Shown here: positions 60,119-64,000 of the stretch, in pieces | Layout of the letters: every line of letters begins with the position of its first letter | Position numbering within the stretch: the stretch's first letter is position 1 | Program-made: the position numbers and the translations under genes | The notes under the pieces: model-generated | The model's input: only the letters and a program-made list of their open reading frames with translations | Told to the model about the DNA's origin: nothing | Databases searched by the model: none | NCBI GenBank assembly: GCA_963774625.1 | Contig: CAVZFQ010000018.1 | Span: 434,001-498,000, forward strand | Direction: 5' to 3' | Source: VAXT01 sp963774625 | GTDB lineage: Bacteria; Actinomycetota; Thermoleophilia; Gaiellales; Gaiellaceae | Length of the DNA stretch: 64,000 nt

Positions 60119-61426
60119 ATGAAGCGCCTCGCGCTGGTCGCGGTCCTGCTTCTCGGCGGTGTTCACCCGCCGGCGGCTGGAGCGCAGGGGGTGATCTCGG
60201 AGACAGCCGCTGCCCTGAAGAAGGACTTCGTGTTCGTGCACCCGGACGCAGAGCCCTCGATCACAGCGGCCGAGGCCGACCTGATACGGCGCGAGGTCGC
60301 GAACGGCGAAGGGCTCGTCATCGTCGCCGTGCTGCCGGGCGTGGCCCGGCAAGAGGTCGGCGGCGATGCAGACGACGTGTTGAGAGCCGTTGCGAGAGCC
60401 GTGGGCGAGAACGAAACGTACGCAGTCGTCGTCGGCGGCCAGTTTCGGGCCGGTACGAGCGATCCGGCCTTTCAGCCCGGCGAGGTGCCACGGATGGCGA
60501 CCCAGGCCTTCCGCGCGCACAGCTCTGAGGGGCTGGCGGCGACCCTCATCGATTTCGTTCGGCGTGTCAACGCGGGCGACGCGGGCGACGCAGGCGGCGA
60601 CGGCGGGGGCCTGGACAGGACCCAGACCATCCTGCTGGTCGGAGGCGGCGGTGTCCTGTTGACGGGCGTCGGGCTCGCGTATCGCCGGCGACGGCGGAGA
60701 GAGACAGTTGCCCTCAAGCGCGCGGTCAACGACGATCTCGTGGCCCTCGGCGACGAGATTCGGGAGCTCGACCTGGACATGGAGCTGCCCCGTGCGAAAG
60801 AGGAGGCACGAACCGACTACACAACCGCGTTGGATGCCTACGAACGGGCTGGAAAGGCGGTGGACAACGCGGCTCGACCCGAGGACCTGGCGGCCGCGAC
60901 CGCCGCACTCGAGGAAGGACGGTTCGCGATGGCCTCCACGCGGGCGCGACTCGAGGGCCGAGTGCCTCCCGATCGTCGACCACCGTGCTTCTTCGATCCC
61001 CGCCACGGTCCCTCGGTCCGCGACATGGAGTGGGCACCCGAGGGCGGAGCCCCGCGAATGGTGCCCGTGTGCCAGGCCGACGCCTTCGCGCTCGCGGAGG
61101 AACGGGAGCCAGAGATCCGGAAGATCCAGCTAGGACGACGGCGCGTGCCGTACTGGGAGGCCGGAGGCTTCGGCCCGTATGCCGACGGGTACTTCGGCGG
61201 CGCCCAGAGCCTGCTGCTTCCGGCACTTCTCATCGGCACGCCGCTGGGGTTCGCCATCGGCGCGGACGACGCAGCGGCACACGACTCCTCTCCGGACAGC
61301 TTTGACGATTCCGGCGGGGGCGATTTCGGCGGAGGAGATTTCGGCGGCAACGGCGGAGACTTCGGCGGAGGGGATTTCGGCGGAGGCGGCGGCGACTTCG
61401 GCGGAGGCGGAAACGGTGGCGATTAG
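60119..61426 (+). CDS. TPM-domain-like membrane protein with GGGDFGGG tail
   Basis: 435 residues. A signal peptide (LALVAVLLLGGVHPPAAGAQG) precedes an external domain (residues 25-155) reminiscent of TPM-type thylakoid phosphatase-like modules. A membrane helix (ILLVGGGGVLLTGVGLAYRRRRRRE) follows near 180, then a helical cytoplasmic part, a cysteine-bearing section (PPCFFDPRHGPS and PVCQADAFA), and a second hydrophobic stretch (LLLPALLIGTPLGFAIG). The end is a run of GGGDFGGG repeats, typical of such proteins. The role is unknown. Confidence 0.7.
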   Translation: MKRLALVAVLLLGGVHPPAAGAQGVISETAAALKKDFVFVHPDAEPSITAAEADLIRREVANGEGLVIVAVLPGVARQEVGGDADDVLRAVARAVGENETYAVVVGGQFRAGTSDPAFQPGEVPRMATQAFRAHSSEGLAATLIDFVRRVNAGDAGDAGGDGGGLDRTQTILLVGGGGVLLTGVGLAYRRRRRRETVALKRAVNDDLVALGDEIRELDLDMELPRAKEEARTDYTTALDAYERAGKAVDNAARPEDLAAATAALEEGRFAMASTRARLEGRVPPDRRPPCFFDPRHGPSVRDMEWAPEGGAPRMVPVCQADAFALAEEREPEIRKIQLGRRRVPYWEAGGFGPYADGYFGGAQSLLLPALLIGTPLGFAIGADDAAAHDSSPDSFDDSGGGDFGGGDFGGNGGDFGGGDFGGGGGDFGGGGNGGD

Positions 61427-63282
61427 CCACGTCCCGCCTTGTGCAGCTGGGCGTAGATCGCGCGCGCCACCTTGGCCGGGATGCCCGGCACTCCTTCGAG
61501 CTCCTCCTGGCTGGCCGCCAGGAACCCTTCCGCGGACCCGAAGTGCTTGAGAAGGGCTCGGCGCCGCGCGGGCCCCACGCCCACGAGCGTGTCGAAGATC
61601 GACTCCCGGGCCTTTGCGTCACGCCGCTGGCGGTGGAAGCCAAGCGCAAAGCGGTGCGCCTCGTCGCGGACGCGCTGCAGGAGCTGCAGCCCGGCGGAAT
61701 GGCGATCGAGCCGGATCGCGTCCGGGCGGTCCGGCACGAAGACCTCCTCGTCCCGCTTGGCGAGCGAGACGACAGCCGTGCGCGGCAAGTCGAAGGACTG
61801 CATCGCCGAGATCACCGCCGACAGCTGGCCCTTGCCGCCGTCGACCAAGACGAGGTTCGGCGTGGCCGAGAAGGATTCGTCGTACTCCGCGTCCGTCGGG
61901 TCGCGCATCCGGGCGAACCGGCGTGCGATCACCTCTGCCAAAGCCGCGTAGTCGTCCTGCCCCTCGAGCCCCTTGATCCCGAACTTGCGGTAGTGCGCCT
62001 TCTTCGCCACGCCGTCCTGGAAGACGACCATCGAGCCCACCGGCGACTCCGACTGGATGTTCGAGATGTCGTAGCACTCGATGCGGATCGGCAGACTCTC
62101 GAGGTTGAGCGCCTCCCTCAGCTCTTCGAGCGCCTCGACGCGCCGGAGCCGGGTGCGCTCGGCGACCTCGGCCGCAGAGCTGAGCGCCAACACTGCGTTC
62201 TCGGCGGCGAGCTCCTGCAGGCGCCGCTTCTCCCCCCGCTCGGGAGCGCGCACCTCGACGCGTGCCCCCCGCCGCTCGGTCAGGAACTGCTCGAGCGCCT
62301 CGGTGTCACCCGCGTCGTTCGGGACGATGATCTGCGGCGGGATGCTCGGCGCCGAGCCGTAGTACTCGAGGAAGAACGCCTCGAGGATCGTGGGAATGTC
62401 CTGGCCGGCCACGTTCTCGAGGTGGAAGCTGTAGCGGTCGATGAGCTTGCCTTCGCGCAAGGGAAAGATCTGGACGGCGGCGCGCTCTCCCTCCACGGCG
62501 AGCCCGATGACGTCGATCGTCCCGACGGCGCGCTTGTCGGCAGCCTGCCGCTCTGCGAGCCGCTCGATCGCACGCAGGCGGTTGCGGTAGCGCGCCGCTT
62601 CCTCGAACCGCTCCTCGGCGGCGGCGTCCTTCATCCGCTGCTCGAGCTCACGCATGATCGGCTTCGTGTTGCCGGAGAGGAACTCGACGACGCCGTCGAT
62701 CACTTCCCGATAGTCCTCCTTCGAGACGTAGGCCACGCACGGCGCCAGGCAGCGCTCGATGTGGTAGTCGAGGCACGGAATGCCCGAGTGGCGGCCCGGC
62801 TGCGGCCCCTCACAGGGCCGGTAGCGAAAGACGCGATTCAGCGTGTCGAGCGTCTCGCGCACCTTCTTCGCATTCGCATACGGGCCGAAGTAGACGACGC
62901 CTCGTTTGTGGCGCTCGCGCGTGAACATGACACGCGGATAGTCGTCCTCCATGGTGACGGCGATGTACGGGAACGACTTGTCGTCACGCAGGCGCACGTT
63001 GAACGGCGGCCGGTGCCGCTTGACGAGGTTCTGCTCGAGATGCAGCGCCTCGACCTCGTTGCCGGTGACGATGACCTCGATGTCGGCGACGTTCGGAACG
63101 AGCTGCGTCTGGGTCGAGCGCGGTTGCGCGGACGCCTGGAAGTAGCTGCGCACACGGGGCCGCAGCGACTTCGCTTTCCCGATGTAGAGCACCCGGCCGC
63201 GGTTGTCGCGGAACAGGTAGACGCCCGGCCCTGGAGGAAGGGCCTTGAGCGTTTTCTCGACGTCTGCCCCCCGTTCAGTCAT
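61423..63282 (-). CDS. uvrC: Excinuclease ABC subunit C
   Basis: 619 residues from ATG 63282. The GIY-YIG nuclease is PGVYLFRDNRGRVLYIGKAKSLRPRVRSYF. A Cys-bearing linker (RYRPCEGPQPGRHSGIPCLDYHIERCLAPC) follows, then the UvrB-binding helices (MRELEQRMKDAAAEERFEEAARYRNRL), the RNase H-like 3' nuclease (IECYDISNIQSESPVGSMVVF and LVLVDGGKGQL), and C-terminal helix-hairpin-helix motifs. It makes both cuts in nucleotide excision repair. No LexA box precedes it. In other actinobacteria it neighbours rapZ-yvcK-whiA; here about 4 kb separates it from whiA. It overlaps the TPM-like gene by 4 bp, tail to tail. Confidence 0.95.
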   Translation of the reverse strand: MTERGADVEKTLKALPPGPGVYLFRDNRGRVLYIGKAKSLRPRVRSYFQASAQPRSTQTQLVPNVADIEVIVTGNEVEALHLEQNLVKRHRPPFNVRLRDDKSFPYIAVTMEDDYPRVMFTRERHKRGVVYFGPYANAKKVRETLDTLNRVFRYRPCEGPQPGRHSGIPCLDYHIERCLAPCVAYVSKEDYREVIDGVVEFLSGNTKPIMRELEQRMKDAAAEERFEEAARYRNRLRAIERLAERQAADKRAVGTIDVIGLAVEGERAAVQIFPLREGKLIDRYSFHLENVAGQDIPTILEAFFLEYYGSAPSIPPQIIVPNDAGDTEALEQFLTERRGARVEVRAPERGEKRRLQELAAENAVLALSSAAEVAERTRLRRVEALEELREALNLESLPIRIECYDISNIQSESPVGSMVVFQDGVAKKAHYRKFGIKGLEGQDDYAALAEVIARRFARMRDPTDAEYDESFSATPNLVLVDGGKGQLSAVISAMQSFDLPRTAVVSLAKRDEEVFVPDRPDAIRLDRHSAGLQLLQRVRDEAHRFALGFHRQRRDAKARESIFDTLVGVGPARRRALLKHFGSAEGFLAASQEELEGVPGIPAKVARAIYAQLHKAGRG

Positions 63283-63316
63283 TTCGTCAAGCGTAGCCGG
63301 GTACTGTCTCGCCCCA

Positions 63317-64000
63317 ATGCGTGCCGCCCTGCTCATCGCGCTGGCCCTGCTGGCGCTGGTCGCGTGCGGGCCCATCGGCGAGGGCGGGGACGGAGGCCAC
63401 GAGATGTTCGTGGGCGCCCTCGAGGACCTCGTGAAGCAGCCGACACCTGCGGAGACTCGCAAGCGGGTCGAGGACGCGACCTCGGCCGGCTTCGACGCGC
63501 TCAACGTCACGACGCCGTGGGCTCCCGGCCAGGTCGACCCGGACCCCGGCCAGCTGCTGATCCTCAAGAACCTCGCGGACGCCGCCAAAGCCGCGAACGT
63601 CCGTGTCCTCGTCTCGATCTTCCAGTACCGCAACCGGGACACGCCCATCACCGACGAGGAACAGCAGCAGTACGCCGACTACGCGGCGCGACTGGCCCGG
63701 GAACTGCCGTCGGTCCGTGACTTCATCATCGGCAACGAGCCGAACCTGAACGGCTTCTGGTTCCCGCAGTTCGACGAGTCGGGCCGGTCGGCAGCGGCTC
63801 CCGCGTACACCTCGCTCCTCGCCCGTAGCTACGACGCGCTGAAAGCCGTCTCGCCGGAGATCAACGTCATTGGCGGGTCGCTCGCGCCGCGAGGCGCGGA
63901 CAATCCGAATTCATCACGCCACACGCAGTCGCCGACGGCGTTCATCCGCGACATGGGCGCCGCCTATCGTGCCAGCGGCCGCGAGCAGCCGCTGATGGAC
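63317..64000 (+). CDS. Secreted glycoside-hydrolase-like lipoprotein, paralog 3, cut by window end
   Basis: The first 228 codons of a third member of the GNEPN family. Unlike its relatives it begins with a lipoprotein signal (LLIALALLALVACGPIGEG), so it should be anchored to the membrane. The barrel shows TTPWAPGQVDPDPGQLLIL, the putative acid/base Glu in FIIGNEPNLNGFWFPQF, and SYDALKAVSPEINVIGGSLAPRGADN, closely like the other two. The region with the second Glu lies beyond 64000. TACTGT 9 nt before the ATG fits a leaderless start. Confidence 0.78.
   Translation, partial: MRAALLIALALLALVACGPIGEGGDGGHEMFVGALEDLVKQPTPAETRKRVEDATSAGFDALNVTTPWAPGQVDPDPGQLLILKNLADAAKAANVRVLVSIFQYRNRDTPITDEEQQQYADYAARLARELPSVRDFIIGNEPNLNGFWFPQFDESGRSAAAPAYTSLLARSYDALKAVSPEINVIGGSLAPRGADNPNSSRHTQSPTAFIRDMGAAYRASGREQPLMD

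Noticed and set aside
61290..61426. GGGDFGGG codon repeats at the end of the TPM-like gene as a CRISPR or satellite array
   Set aside because: The units are short, imperfect, in frame and typical of glycine-rich protein tails; there are no spacers.

Overview
The window looks like chromosomal DNA from a high-GC actinobacterium, most likely of the class Thermoleophilia (Gaiella/Solirubrobacter-like). The lineage call is an inference. It rests on an mIHF-type host factor, WhiA, an actinobacterial-style pyr-mihF-gmk-rpoZ-coaBC order, many GTG/TTG starts, and families I associate with that class (secreted GNEPN glycosidase-like proteins, DUF3467). No phage, insertion sequence, rRNA or CRISPR was seen. 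About 80 features are supported, and gene density is high with many 4-25 bp overlaps.

Layout. 1-540 (-): start of nusA preceded by rimP. 652-1455 (+): a methyltransferase. 1463-18216 (-): one long chain of overlapping genes. It runs pyrR, pyrB, pyrC, carA, carB, pyrK, pyrD (UMP synthesis), then mihF, gmk, rpoZ, coaBC, then a MoxR/DUF58/transglutaminase module, a sugar nucleotidyltransferase, a TPR protein and dtd. Its 5' end carries a PyrR-binding RNA loop that covers the Shine-Dalgarno of a 13-residue leader peptide whose stop overlaps the pyrR start. 18348-20874 (+): a secreted protein and two DppB-type permeases. 20902-28124: DUF2007, RNase Z, an HD-GYP sensor, a 41-residue membrane peptide, an SOS-type LysM division-inhibitor candidate under two LexA boxes, phosphoesterase, a secreted glycosidase-like protein, and a D-glutamate pair (dgcN, dgcA). 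28182-36185: two M43-like secreted metalloproteases, tRNA-Arg, lipoprotein, CorA, an RTX-like protein, a HIT protein, a cupredoxin-like protein, an argH-like gene placed directly behind tRNA-Gly. 36249-39054: class I aldolase and GlpX. 39152-48721: EamA transporter, argS, DUF3467, several membrane proteins, M48 protease, phosphoesterase, Ser/Thr kinase, ECF sigma factor. 48739-57398: glycolysis genes gpmI, tpiA, pgk, gapA, with a Usp protein, a lipoprotein and a glycosidase-like gene inserted, then whiA. 57385-64000: ogt, pruA, lipoprotein, TPM-like protein, uvrC and a third glycosidase-like gene cut by the window end.

Two features run through the whole window. First, several genes have a -10-like hexamer only 6-10 nt before the start codon, which predicts leaderless mRNAs. 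Second, three housekeeping genes (rimP, carB, argS) are broken by seven frameshifts that all have the same sign (one surplus base, or four), three of them at GGG-C, and pyrD reads open past its expected end. These could be assembly errors or something biological, and need resequencing. An unassigned, strongly structured RNA-like element lies at 56283-56464.
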